A stretch of DNA of 64,000 nucleotides from NCBI RefSeq assembly GCF_027580225.2, contig NC_073361.2, positions 27,483,001 to 27,547,000 on the forward strand. Reading direction: 5' to 3'. The first letter of the stretch is position 1, and each line of letters starts with the position of its first letter. This document shows positions 41,501-56,500 of the stretch, in pieces. Origin of the DNA: Misgurnus anguillicaudatus (taxonomy: Eukaryota; Chordata; Actinopteri; Cypriniformes; Cobitidae). The notes under the pieces are model-generated. The model saw nothing but the letters and a program-made list of their open reading frames with translations, ran no database searches and had not been told where the DNA came from. A program made the translations under genes and the position numbers.

Positions 41501-44500
41501 CGAGTATAAAATGCGGCAGAGAATCCTTTGCCAGGCGTTTCTGTGGATTGGAAACGAGCCTTCATAACATTTCGGGGTGCAGTGACTACACCAGGTGCTG
41601 TAGAGCCACAACCAGTGACCAAGAGATTCTCATCTTTCTCTACGCTGTCAGACCATACCTGTCAGACATGCACATAAAGAAGACAATGTCATCCCAGACA
41701 CACACAGAGATTACCAGTTTACTATCAAACTGTCATCTGTTTACCTTGATGTAACTGTTTTGACACTGTCCATTTGCATCTGGGATCTGGAAGTCACTGG
41801 CAAAGCCCATTTCCAAATGATTTCCATCATGGGCTATGATGGTCCAGGAACATTGAGTATTGGTTGGGAAATTCTGTGGATAATTGGGAGATTTGATGGT
41901 TCCTGTGTCAGCATGAATGATTCCACCACACCCTGAAGAAGTGGGAAAACAATGTATAATTATAAACCCTAAAACAGACATCTACTTAAATTTTTTCTTG
42001 ACTATTCTTAACAGCTTAATATAATTTATAAAGTAAAACATCTTTATATAGTAGATCAATATTTGTTGTTGGTCAGGAACTACATTCCCATCAAATACAC
42101 CTAACCCTAATCCAACCTCTAATGCTAGTCCCTAACACCGAATATACCAAACCATAATCTTATCTCTAATGCTAAACCCTAACCCAAACATGGCCCTAAA
42201 CCTGACTGAATGACTGTAATCTTGTTCCAAGTCCAGCACGGGACATTAGTGCAAAAAATATATTCTACTTGGCAAAATCATGCATACCTGATGAGTCCGT
42301 TGACCAGGTAGCAACAAATCCTCCTTTGGACACTGCATGATCAGCAAGAAACACCAAAGCTAACTTGTTGGAACCTGATTGGACTGTTCCAGGAGAGTTG
42401 TGTCCACAATATTGACCAATCATGGGGGCTCCTGGTGAGCCTCCATTGAAGATAGTCACAGAGTCCCAACCGCATTGGCTGTGCTCTTCCACTTCAAAGT
42501 ATGTAAAAGTGAGCTAGACAAACATATGTTGGTAGAGTTTAGAGTATGAATAAAAAGAAAAAACACAGCCGACATGATCTGTAATTTTTCAAAGCACTTA
42601 CAGTGATAGTGTGTCCTTCTGGAGCCTCAAGAAGCCATGCACAGCGGCTTGGACTGGGATATTGGTTGGGATATCCAGGGCTAGAAATGACACCTCCGTC
42701 TCCACTCTGTAAACCTCCACACTCTAAAAAAAATAAGTTGGTTCTTCAGTCATGTAGGCTTTTATAAAGATTCTTGTGTTTAAGAGACTCTGAATGATCA
42801 ATCTCACCTGAAAAGTAATATGTGACTTTAAAGCCCAAGTCAACTACAGCCTCATCCGATAAAAAGTGGACCCAGAGCTCAGGGGTAAACACCACTATGG
42901 GGTTTGTAGGTGCGGTCTGACCACAGAAACGAGCCAGGAACTCTCCATTCACATCACCTGCATGAGAACAACAAATGTAACAGGCATAAATGTTTTTCTT
43001 GCATCAACTTCTATTGCCAAATTTAGTTAATCTGCGTGATAGATTGGATAATGTGCACTACCATCTAAGCTAAAAACACAGCATCATGGTCATAAATAAA
43101 AGTGGTGCTATAAACCTCACCCAGTCTGAACTCCAAGTAGTCCCACTCGCAGGTTTGATGATGTTCTAGATGGAGGCTGTCTATAAATATCACAATTGAG
43201 GAATTCACATGATTTGGGTTCTGGATCAGCCATTCGCAGTTCAAGTTGTTGCTGTAGTTTCCAATGCCAAAGTCCGGTGAGGTGAAGTTGCCAGGTTCAC
43301 TTAGTATCCCACCGCACACTAACAAAACAGTAGGGATTTAGCAGGAATATGAATGCTCATTGGTAATCTCACTGTTTTACGTTACACTTAAGATCTCACC
43401 TGCTTCTTCCTCTGAGGAGTAATCTGCAGTGAATCCACCATTAGACACTGATGAATCTGTGGCGAAAATTACGGTCATAGTATTCCCCGAAGATTTCATT
43501 TGAGTACCAGCAGGCACTGTGCCACATAAACGGTCCAATCGAGGGGCACTTGGCGCCAAACCGTTACGGACCTATCAACCGATGAGTCAAAACAACAAAG
43601 CTTAATTCACATATACATGCTAATGTTATAACCTTCAATACAAAAATAATTATTCATGTAACATTCAGATTGTCTAATGCCTGATGCATCAACCACCTTA
43701 CCTCCACATAGTCAAATAGGCAGGCATCGTGGTCCTCCAGCCTCAAGTCATTGATGGTTAGAGTAACCCTACGACCTGGAGGAACAGTGATTCTCCAGTG
43801 ACACACTCGGCTGTGGGGGTACAGATTTGGGTAGTTGGGAGATGATATGGTCCCAAATGGTGCATTCAGATCCCCTCCGCACTCTACAAGAAGAGCAATG
43901 TCTTGTTATCATCAATTAGTCATGGTTACTACTCCAAAACCAACTGCATAATTATAAAAGCAGCCATTCAGAAAACAATTCTGTCCGGAGCACCTTAAAG
44001 TACACTTTTGCTAGGACAATTCACCTAGAGATGCTCATAACCTCTGGTTCAAATGACTTGCTCAAGGGCACTGGCCTGTGATCTTCAAGTACTACTCCAC
44101 TAGAGCTATTCCTTTCAGGTGTGTTTATAAGGGTTGGATCTACACTTTGGAAGAAGCAGTACTGATTCATTAACATCCCTGGATTATGCCTTGTTGGCAT
44201 CAATTAAACCATCAACATCCAGGTCACCACCCCTTAGTTTTTAACGTAGAGTACAAAACCCCAATCGGATGCTTTAAAGATAAATTGGCACTTGCCTTCA
44301 ACGCTGGCTTCAAATGACAGGCTGAACCCTGCTGCATTTCCACTGCTATCACTGACAAACCTCACGTATGCAAAACTGTCTGCAGTGTCCATGGGAGTCG
44401 GAACATTGTTTCCACAGTATCTCCCCAATAGACGACCTAGGGAGAGAATACCTTGATGAACAACCTGTACAACCAAATAACACCCTCAACCACCTGGATT

Positions 44501-47500
44501 TTGTGAATTGGAGAACTCAAACCTGAGGCGTTGTATTCACGGATTTCCACAAAGTCATTGGTGCAGTCAGTGGAGCTCTGGAGGTCAAAAGTGGTGTAAG
44601 TTAGGGTCAGATAATGTCCAGTGGGACCCTCCAGGTACCATTCACAGTTGGAGTTGTCTGGATAATGTGAATCTGGGTAACCTGGACTTTTGATCATACC
44701 ACTCTGACCAATGTAAGTGCCTCCACATGTAGCTAAGTAGGGTAAAAAATGCTTTGAGCCATTGAGATAATGAAAATGTAAACAAGATTTGAATGTTAGG
44801 GATTTGTGTAGCATGGATTACCGATAGAGGCTTTGGCTTTGAAACCAATATGTGCGATGCTTGTGTCAGTTCGAAATCGTATATACATGGTGGTGCCCGT
44901 TGAATGCTGTGTAGATGGGCGGGTATTGCCACAAAGCCTGCCAATCAAGTCAGCATCCGATGTGGGGCCATTACGAATCTCAATGTAGTCATAAAGACAT
45001 CTAAGAGGAAGATTAAGATAAATGTGTTTTTTTATGGTTAGATGCAACAATATAAAGTTTTGATTGTTCCAAATATATTCATATTTATATACCCAGTATG
45101 AGGCTCAATGTAGAAATCATCTTCAAAGTCGAGTTGTACAGCCTCTCCATTGGGAACATGGACTATCCACACACAATCAATATTTTGGGGGTAGTTTGAT
45201 GGATAGTTAGGAGATGTAATGTACCCTGGTGGATCACCATCATTCAGCCCAATAACACCACCACAAGCTGGACAAAAGCATAGAGATTTACTACTACTAT
45301 TATTTCAGTCACTACTGAACATTGAAGAAAATTGTGAATGTCTATTGTAACCGGCCTCCAGAATCTTTTTAGGAGCAGGCATCCAGATTGTTTTGTATGT
45401 ATTAACTAATATTAATGAAGTATTCACCTGAACTATGGGCCTCAAATACCAGTTTGAAACCACTAGCCTCATTTGAGGCATCTGACTCAAAGTGGACAAA
45501 TAGGCCGTTGTCTGTGGTTTGAAGTGTGGATGGAGGGCTGGTCCCACAGAGACGCCCTGACAAACTTGGTGAGTTGCCATCAGGTCCATTTCGTAACTAA
45601 TGGAAAATATTTTAGTAGAAGTAACTATTAAACTGTCTCCTTAGACACAAAATAGCAAGATAAATTGGTCCTCTTCATTAAAGTTATTTTTTAAAGGGGT
45701 TTCAATCTTACATCTTCCCCTATAGTATCTCACCTCCAAGTAGTCCCCTGTGCTGCACTGTGTGCCAAAGCCTTGTATTTGGTAGGGGGTTTGGAATGTC
45801 ACGGACACCCTAAACCCTGGAGTGACCAATACTTCCCAATTGCAATTCAGGTAGGGCTTATAGTTCTGTGGGTACTGGGGAGAACTTATAACACCTCTGT
45901 CCGTATGGATGAAACCTCCACAACCTGATTGAGAGGTCGATGTCGTTATTATTAATATAATTATTTGCATTTCAGGATTTTATCATGTATGATAATGGTT
46001 CATAAGAGTTGTTTTTCACCTCTGGTATACGAGGCATTGAACCCTCCTCCATTAATGGTGCCATCAGAGGTAAATCGCAGGAACATTGCTTCACCAGTTG
46101 TGTGAAGAGAACCAGGCAGCTGCCGCCCGCAAATGGTTGCAATCAGTGGAGATAAATTGGTGTCACCTTACAAGAACGCATACGTGAGATTAAGTCGTAA
46201 ATTGGTATTTATGTAAAATTCACTTTATATGACAAAAAGCCTACCATCTCTTATGACCAGGCTGTCGTGCAGACACGAAATCTCATCCTCAATCTCAAGA
46301 GAAAGCAGATTAAACTCCACAATAGAGCCAGGAGAGCGGATTACCCATGAGCACTCAAGGTTAGGCTGATATTGCTCAGGCCAACCAGGAGAAAAGAGGA
46401 ACCGGGGTGTGTCTCCTGTCGTCAGTACTCCACCACATGCTCCTATAAAGTTTAACGGAAAAACAAAATTAACAGCAACACAAGAACCGGGAAACGTATT
46501 TCTACTGCGTTCTGAACTGACCTGGCTCTATAGTAGGCAAAGGACCAGAATTTTGAACGGCCGTCCACTCGATAAGAAAGCCTTTTCCTCCAATAACATC
46601 GTCGGATTTAAACTCAAGAGTCAAAGTGCTACCTGAACTTCTCACTGGGTTGGGCAGGGTCAGGCCGCAAAACTCACCCAGCAGGTAGGCATGGGTGTTT
46701 GGACCATCAAATATCTAGGGAAGATGAAGTGCATTGAGCCTTACAAACGGCAATTATTTAATATACCCGTCTACACTTATTTTCTGTTAAAGGTGCAGTG
46801 TGTAATTTTAGAAGGCTCTTTTGACAGCAATGCAATATAATATAGATAACTATGTCTTCAGTGGAGTATAAACACCTTATATAATGAACTGTATTGTTTT
46901 TATTACCTTACTGTGCATTCACACCGCCACCGGCGAGAGCGTCAATAAAAGCTCTGGCTGCCCTACTATCAACGCTATAGAAAAGGTTTAGCGGACGCTC
47001 TGATGCTTGAATGCATTCTCTGGAATCTTCTCAAGCGGAGGTTTCCGCCTTCCGATTGGTTGCCGGCGAACGTTTCCACCTTCCGATTGGTTGCCACCAA
47101 GCCGCGTCATAGCTCATTACCATAAAGTTAAGCGGATTTCAACTCTCCTCGATGCTCACGCCGTACATAACGCGCTCGACGGGGCTCGCCGCCGGCTATT
47201 ATTGAAAATGAATGACTTACGGCTACTTTGACGCTCTCGCCGGTGGCGGTGTGAAGGCACAGTTAGAATAAGCTGTTTTTATCTACATACACCGCGGGTC
47301 CCCTTACATGGAAGCCGCCATTTTGCGCCATCATGTTTCTACAGTAGCCCTAAATGGACAAACTGTTTTACGGACCGCGTTTGCCACCACGTTGTCTCAG
47401 ATGATGACATGTTTGTCCTGTGACGGCTACCGTAGCTTCTCTATGTGCTTCGAAAGGGAGGTGTGCAATTCGCAACCTCACCACTAGATGCCGCTAAAAT

Positions 47501-50500
47501 CTACACACTGCAGCTTTAAACTGCTATGTCATTTAATGTTGCAGACCTTTAGCTTGTCATAATAGCAATCGAAAATGTCTTCAATGTCAATTTCCAGGAA
47601 GTGAATCTGCACATAGGAGTCTGCATTCACTGTGATGGTCCAGCGGTAGTCTGCGTTATCTGGGTAGTTGCGTGGGTAAAGAGGGGAAGCTAACTGGCCA
47701 GAACTGCCTGTGATCTCATTTCCGTACACTAAGGAAGGAAAAACAATGAAACTGTGATATATATTGAGACATAGGCATCATTATCTTTTATGCAAGACAC
47801 TTTTAGGGAGAGAAACGATGCTAATAATGCAATTGATTAACAGATGCTCACTTCCCCCCTCATGCCTTCCTGAACCATCCTTACCAGGACCTTATCAAGA
47901 CTTTTTGGTTAAGGAGCTTTACCGGAATTACTGTATCATACTTGCCAACCAACTTCACCAGTCAGGGTTAGCTGAGCTGGTTAACAGTATATTTAGGTTG
48001 GATCCACTTTAAAAAAATCAATCTTTTGTACTCACAGTGGGAGAATATTGCTCTGAATCCAGCACCGCTCACTGAAGAGTCAGAGACAAACTTGATCCAC
48101 AAAATGTGGCCAACTATGGAGGTGTAGTTGGAAGGAAGAGAGTCACCGCAGAAACGGCCAACCAGAGTGCCAGTAGAGTGACCTTCACGAATCTCCAAGT
48201 AGTCATTACTGCAATCGGTACTCTGCTGAAGCTGGAACATACTACATAATAGAGTTAATAACGTTTTTTGGGAATTTATTTATTGTGTACATGTGTACGA
48301 TTGATGTGGCATCCTTACATGAAGGACAGTTGCAGGCGGTTCCCAGGGGAACTGGTGATGGTCCACACACACTCCGCATTAGGTGGGTATACATCAGGAT
48401 AGTTTGGACTGTTAAACGCCCCTGATTCCATTAATAGATGTCCACCACAACCTGTAAAATTCCTAAATTACAGTTTAATGCTGATTTTACAATTCATATT
48501 TATTTTAAAATAAATAATAAAACGTAACCTGAGGTTGAGGCCATGTAGGTTGCCCTAAAACCTTTCTTTGCTATGGAAGAATCTGAGACGAAGTTCACCA
48601 CAAGGGCATTGCTGAACGATGTGACTGGATGAGGTAATTCAGACCCACAATATCGACCTTGAAAAATTTAAGCATTTAAGGATACTTAGTATGATAACTG
48701 AGAGTCCAAAATGTTATACGTTTACTCATAGATGACATGTCTTTACCAACAGATGGGGCATCATAATTGTCTCCATCCAGGATCTCAACACGATCATGTG
48801 AGCAGTTACCAGACACCATCTCCACCTCAAAGTCAGTGAAGGACAGCGTCACATGGTTGACTGAAAAATATTTAGGAATAGCATCTGTTAAAATCTGCAT
48901 TTGATTATAAATAAATAAATAATTTTGACCTTGAGATTTTAGTTCCAAAGGAATGAATGGCTGACTTACATGGCTCCTGTGCCAGTATGATCCAGGTACA
49001 GTTCTGATTGGGTGGATAAGTGTATGGATAGCGGGGAGATGCAATAGCTCCGCCCACATCATCAGTTATTATAGTTGTCCCGCATGCTGGAAATCGGAAA
49101 AGGGGACCAATGATGTTTAACAGTGAAACAAACCACAGCATAACTGCGTGGATTCCTAATCAGTGATGACACTCACCTTCTGAGAACCTGGCGCTGAAAC
49201 CTTTATGGTTTCGAGATTGATCTGATCTGAAGCGAACGTGGATGACGTTCTGTGTTGATATAATAGGATCAGGCCTAGAAAGGCCACACACTTTACCCAG
49301 GAGAGGAGACGACTCATGTGGACCATCATGGATCTGGAGAGAAGACACTTAAAGAATTAGTCCATTTTCTTAAATAAAAAAAAAAAAATTTAAAAAGATA
49401 ATTTACTCACTACCATGTCATCCAAAATGTTGATGTCTTTCTTTGTTCAGTCGAGAAGAAATTATGTTTTTTGAGGAAAACATTCCAGGACTTTTCTCAT
49501 TTTAATGGACTTTAATGGACCCCAATACTTAACCGTTTTAATGCAGTTTAAAGTTGCCTTTTCAAAGGACTCAAAACGATCCCAAACGAGGCATAAGGGT
49601 CTTATCTAGCGAAACGATCGACATTTTTGGCAAGAAAAATAAAAAATATGCACCTCTAAACCACAACCTCCCATCTTCCTCCGGTCCTGCGACGCGCCAG
49701 CGAAACCGCACGCAATACGCCATGACGTCAAGAGGTCACGGATGACGAATGCGAACTACGCCCCAGTGTTTACAAGTGTGGAGAAAGAGGACCGTTCCGA
49801 CGTTGTTGTATGTGGAATGATACTAATTAATGTCTTTGTGTCAATTTATTGTTTAAAATGGTCCGGAAATGTGTTTAACGTGAACTTTTCACGGCATTAC
49901 GCAATTACGTGAGGTCGCGCTGGCGTGTCACACAGTGGGAGGAAGACGAGAAGTTATTAAAAGTGCATTTTCTTCTTGCCAAAAATGACAATCGCCTCGC
50001 CAGACAAGACCCTTATGCCTCGTTTGGGATCGTTTAGAGTCCTTTAAAACTGCAATTTTAAACTGCATTAAAACTGTTAAGTGTTGGGGTCCATTAAAGT
50101 CAATTAAAATGAGAAAAATCCTGGATGTTTTCCTCAAATAACATAATTTCTTCTTGACTGAACAAAAAAAGACATTAACATTTTGGATGACATGGTGGTG
50201 AGGAAATAATCTGGATTGTTTTTAAGAAAATGGACTAATCCTTTAAGTGATTGTTTGTCCATAAATTGGTTGAGGTTCATGTAGCTCAGTTAGCAGAGCA
50301 TTGCGTAAGCAGTGATTTGATTTCTATGAAACATGCATACTAATAAAACTGCTTGAAAGAACGCTTCGGATAAAAGCGTCGGCAAAATGCGTAAATAAGA
50401 TCAGCAACTCGTATTTTACAACAAATGCATGTCTGATAAATTGATATCACACATTGTAAAAAATCTTTGCTGCCTTAAATTATTTTGTTGTATCAATTCA

Positions 50501-53500
50501 GATTTACAAGTCATGTAAACTTACTATTATTTAACTTGACAAGAGATTAGTTGCTACAACTTATGAAATCTAAATGCAGAAATGCATTGCATGAATGTCA
50601 TCCCAAGGTCAAATACTTACAGCCACATAGTCATAGTCACATAAATAATGAACTTCAATGTCTAGATCGGTAAAGTTGAAGAATACTCTGTGCCCTGCAT
50701 CCACCGTGATGGTCCAGGAGCAGTCCGAATTGTCAGGGTAATTGCCGGGGTACTGAGGAGAGTGGATTTCTCCACTAGGGGCTGTGACAGCCCCTCCACA
50801 TCCTGATTTTCAGAAAGGTAGGTTTATCAACAAAAAGCTCAAAATGCAAATGTAATGGCCATAAACAGTGCCGGCCGGTGACTTCTCTTCTGAGGGGAGC
50901 AAATTCAAAATATGTGTTCGGAGTGTCATGTGTGTTGCTCGTCATGTCAAAATATGTGTTTGTTGCGGCATGTAAATGATGTGCATCATTTCAAAATACG
51001 TGCCTGCTGCACAAGCATTGAAAGGGTCCATGACAAAAGAGACGCTCACATTCACAAAATACTCGCAAGACACTAATTTAACACTAAACTCTAAAGTGAG
51101 TATCTGGCAAACGTGAGCGTCTCTTTTATCATAAACCCCTTCCAAGCATCTGCAGCAGGCACTTATTTTGACCTGACAAGCCAGACAAATGACGGGCATC
51201 GTGCGCCCTCGAAAAAGAAGTCACCGGCCACCACCGGACATAAAACTTTACCTCCTTGGACCTCCTGCCATGTTGCGTTGAAGCCCTTCCCGCTCACCCA
51301 CATATCAGATATGAATCGAACCGTTATACTGTTACCAGTGCTGGCCACCTGTAGTGGATTACTGGGAGGGCGTGTGGTGCAGAGCTGGGCCAATCGAGGA
51401 GCGGACAGGTCAGGCCCTCCATACACCTGGACAGAGGTCAGGAAATGTTTACATACTTGAAAGAATGCCTTTTTTGTCTTTTTCAACTAATTTCGCATTA
51501 AAACAGGATGTTGGCAGGGCATATCATTGAGCTTGGAGACTTTAAGAACATTGTCTATGTAAAAACAGATTTAATAAAGCATAAGCTGTTTAAAGGGGTC
51601 TTTTTAAGATGTAAAATAAATCGATGGTGTCCCCGGAGTATGTTTGTGAAGTTTTAGCTAAAAATTCCATATAGATAATTTATTTTAACATGTTAAAATT
51701 GCCACTTTGTAAAGTGGGTGTAAGCAAAAATGTGCCATTTTTGGATGTGTCCTTTTAAATGCAAATGAGTTTATCTCTGCACTAAATGGCAGTGCTGTGG
51801 TTGGACAGCGCAGATTAAGGGGTGGTATTATCCCCTTCTGACATCACAAGGGGAGCCAAATTTCAATGAGCTATTTTTTCACATGCTTGCAGAGAATGGT
51901 TTACCAAAAACTAAGTTACTGGGTTGATCTTTATCACATTTTCTAGGTTGATAGAAGCACTGGGGACCCAATTATAGCACATAAACATGAAAAAAGTCAG
52001 ATTTTCATGAAATGTCCCCTTTAAAACATTGCATGTATTATAGTCTACTAATTAAAATAAAATAAAAAATAAAATAAAATTATTGTATGTTTGGAGCTTT
52101 GGTGTGTTGACTTTACACATCATTTTTAATAACACTTTTCACTACAAATGTGGAATCTACAAATGTGTCATATAAATCTCTAACCCCGTCTCTGAGCTCT
52201 GGTTTCCAGTTAATTTCTGCCTGGTTGGCTCCATTCACTGTAGTACAGATCAGCATTCCACAGCTCTATACAAAACCCACTTCCACTGACAGGTGCCAGT
52301 ATGGCATAAACACACAACACACCAACACACATTTGTGTACATTACATATACACATAACCTGACTGTAGTTACCCTTCTTACATGATCATTTTTAAATATA
52401 ATAATCAAATATGTTAATAATCGACAGTTAAAGTATGTGAGTGTTTAAGAGACTTAAACATTGTGTTTGTACCTCCAGCTTGTCATAGTTACAGTCGGGG
52501 TGATACTCCACATCAAACTCAAGAATGGTGATGGAGATGCTGCTGCCAGGGCTGGTCTGGATATGCCAGATGCACTCACGGTTTTCTGGGTATCTGTTCG
52601 GGTAACCCGGGCTGTTGAAGGAACCAGAGGGCCCAAAAAGTTCCCCGCCACAACCTGCAGGGGGTGACAGCGAGATGATTTGACTTTGGTTGTTAAACAG
52701 AGTTACATATTAAAAAATAAATGCAGATGTAATGACCTCATGAGTACATCTGAGGTTTATCTATTATTTTGTCTTCACCAATGTAATATTCTATTCATCT
52801 TTTTTCATACTTAAAACAAGTGCAAAACTCTGCAAGTGTAGATATGACAGTTTGGTGAAAATGTGTCTACCATAAAAGCCTATCAGACACATTAGCATTC
52901 GTTTTAAGAGAGCAGGCACCATAAAAATTAAAAGAAACTGTGGTTAATGTAACGTGATATTCAGTAAAGTCAGAATAGATTCATTCTTCCACCCCTCCAC
53001 CCTAATCAATATAAATCAATGTCTGCAGCGTCCACGAGTCTCTGAGAGGACAATGAAAGGGTGGAGCTATTTTATTAGATGACTAAGCATGGACAAAACA
53101 TATTCACTGCAAAAAATGACTTTCTTACTTAGAATTTTTGTCTCGTTTTCAGTAAAAATATTTTTTAATACCTAGGAAAATAAGTTTTACAAATTAAAGC
53201 GAATTTGTGCTTAAAACAAGCAAAAAAATCTGCCAATGGAATAAGAAAAAATTTATTGAATTAAGTGTTTATGAAAAAAAATTCTTATTTCATTGGCAGA
53301 TTTTTTTGCTTGTTTTAAGCACTAATTTACTTAAAGTTTATATTTTTTGTCTAAAAACTAGACTTATTTTCCTAGGTCATTTTACTCATCAAGAAAACAC
53401 ATCTTAATTTAAGAAATGTTTTGATATTTTTACTGAAAATAAGACAAAAATACTAAGTAAGAAAGTCATTTTTTGCAATGAATATGTTTTGTCCATGCTT

Positions 53501-56500
53501 AGCCATCTAATAAAATAGCTCATACTGCAAAAAATAACAGTTTTCAGTAAAAATATATAAAAATTCCTAAATTAAGATGCATTTTCTTGATGAGCAAAAT
53601 GACCCAAGAAATTAAATCAATTTTTTAAACCAAAAACATCCAATTTAAGTGATTTTGTGCATAAAACAAGCAAAAAATCTGCCAATGGGGTAAGCACATT
53701 TTTTTCTTGAATTTAGTGTTTATGAAAAATGTTAAAAGAGTTTTTTGCTTACCCCATTTGAAGATTTTTTTTGCTTGTTTTATGCACAAAATCACTTAAA
53801 TTTGATATGTTTGGTCTAAAAACTAGACTTATTTTCTTGGGTGATTTTGCTCATCAAAAAAGCATCTTAATTTTTTTTCTTGAAAATCATTTTTTGCAGT
53901 GCAGACATTAATTAATATTTTACAATTTTTAGATACTAGATACAGTTTTTACTGAAAACAAGAAAAAAATACTAAGTAAGAATTTTTTGCAGTGTCATCT
54001 AATAAAATAGCTCCACCCTTTGATTGTCCTCTCAAAGACTCCTGGACGCTGCAGACATTGATTTATATTTTAGAATTTTTAGATATTGTTACTGAAAACA
54101 AGACAAAAATACTAAGTACGAAAGTCATTTTTTGCAGTGTTTTCATTTTGGCATTTTTTACATGAAATGTAAAATCTAAAAAACTAAAGTTTAAGAAAAT
54201 GTTTCTTGTCAACTGCACGTCCTACAGAAAAGTGTGTTCCTTGCATCTTATTGCTTTGTACTTATTTCTCTGTTGTTTTTCTTTCTCACAAAGGTTTGCA
54301 CAGCTGTACAAAAGAGCTATTCACAAAGCACATTGCATAATATAATTTTTCCACAAAATGATCCATGGAAAAATGACATCATCTTAAAAAGCAGTGCATA
54401 AATGATTCATGATTCCAGTGTGCCTCCAGAATAGCAAATCTCTCTTTTTTCTCTCTCTCTCTCTCTCTCTCTCACTCTAAAAATAAGTCCACACCCTTTG
54501 GCACCGTGACTCAACGTCTCACAGTCACAAAACAGATCAGTTTGAGGGAGCTTGTAGCCTCTTTTCTCCTGTTGTTATACCTAAAACAAATGTGTATGAA
54601 CAACACATGTGCTATTAAACATGCATACAGCGTAAATAAAACCTTAAAATTCTATCTGAAGTGGATCCTGCCCTCCTCTTACATTCATTTATCACTTGAT
54701 CTCAGCTCTCTCTTTCTCCCTCACCAATCAGAGCAGGAATCCTACATTTAACTAGCCAATCACAATGAAGCCTTTCTAGAATGATGTCACTGCTTTGCCC
54801 ATTAGGGCTGCTATTATTCTCAGATATCCAATGACATCATCACTCAAGAGACTTTCGGTCACTGACACCTGGCTTCCCAGCAATGACTCTGCATGTAATA
54901 TTTTCTTTTTTTACAGACATCTTTATAAAGAGTATTTAATTTTCACACATGATCAGATGTTTTTTCACAATAGTGGGGCTGGTTTGTGTGTTTTGGATCT
55001 TACCATTCTGGTACCAGTCCATTTGGAAGCCCTTGTATGATATTATATAGTCGGACCGGAACACAATGTGAAGGTTGCCACTTGTGGTGGTGTTGGCCGG
55101 TGGAGGCGTGTTTCCACAGAATGAACCAATCAGAGGAGCCTGTTCATTCGGACCATCATACAGCTAGACCCAAAACATAAAGGGTTCATTTAGTCAAAAT
55201 CATAGTCTTTACAGTAAAGCACTGCAAGCAGCCATCATCATGTTTCGTTGATTGATAGACTTAAAGGGACACTCCACTTTTTTTGAAAATATGCTAATTT
55301 TCCACCTCCCCGAAACATTTGAATCTTGCCATTTTGGAATCCACCCAGCTGATCTCCAGATCTGGCGCCAGCACTCCCAGCATAGCCTAGCACAATCCAC
55401 TGAATCTGATTAGACCATTAGCATTGCGCTAAAAATAACCAAAGAGTTTGGATATTTTTCCTATTTAACACTTGACTCTTCTGTAGTTACATCGTGTACT
55501 AAGAACGACACAAAATTAAAAGTTGCGATTTTCTATGCAGATATGCTAGGAACTATACTCTCATTATGGCGTAATAATCAATGACTTTGCTGATGTAACA
55601 TGGCTGCAGCAGGCGTAGTGATATTATGAACTGCCCGAAAATAGTCCCCTTGGTTACTTTCAATAGCAGGGGACTATTTTCGATGTAACTACAAAGAGTC
55701 AGTTTTAAATAGGAAAAATATCCAAACTCTTTGGTTATTTTTTAGCGCAGTGCTAATGGTCTAATCGGATTCGGTGGATTGTGCTGGGCTATGCTGGGGG
55801 TGCTGGCGCCAGACCCGGAGATCAGCTGAATGCATTCCAAAATGGTAAAAATCAAATGTTTACCTCTATGGGAGCTGGAAAATGAGCATATTTTCAAAAA
55901 AAGTGGAATGTCCATTTAATATACAATGTTTATTCAGAAGTATATTCACTATTTTTGAGATACCCTACCCAAGGGGGAAGCATGCCAAAAAGTTTAAACC
56001 ACAGTCTAAGTGCTATTTCTGGCAAAAGGGCCTTCAAACTTTTTCATTCCATAACACAGAAGTCATTGCATACCAAAACAATAAGATTTATGGTATGAAT
56101 GCATGTTTATAAAAACATTTGCAAGTTTAGCATTTCCCAGGAGCAATGCCAGCGAGCTCAAAAACACCTCCATCTCTCCGAAAGGTCCCATGATGTCATC
56201 ACTGTTTGGATCTCCATGGTGATGGGTGAACTGAGAGGAACTCAAAGGCCCTTTGTGAATTTGTAAAGACTTTGCCAGTAAATCAATGTAGTGTAATTGC
56301 ATGACAAAGCATCCAGCGTGAACTGGACTACTTGACCCCTCTGAAGAGAAACACAAACTTATAGAGCGTCCCAAAAATATTACCGTAGGCAACATATGCT
56401 GCTCACCTTCACATAGTCATAGGCGCAGTTTGTGTGTAGTTCGAGCTCAAAAGCAATGAAGGTGTAGTTGATGGTGTTGCCCATGGAGGCCTGGATGGTC

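Noticed and set aside
50272..50345. Possible tRNA gene
   Set aside because: An A box is present, but no complete cloverleaf; the SINE tail follows.
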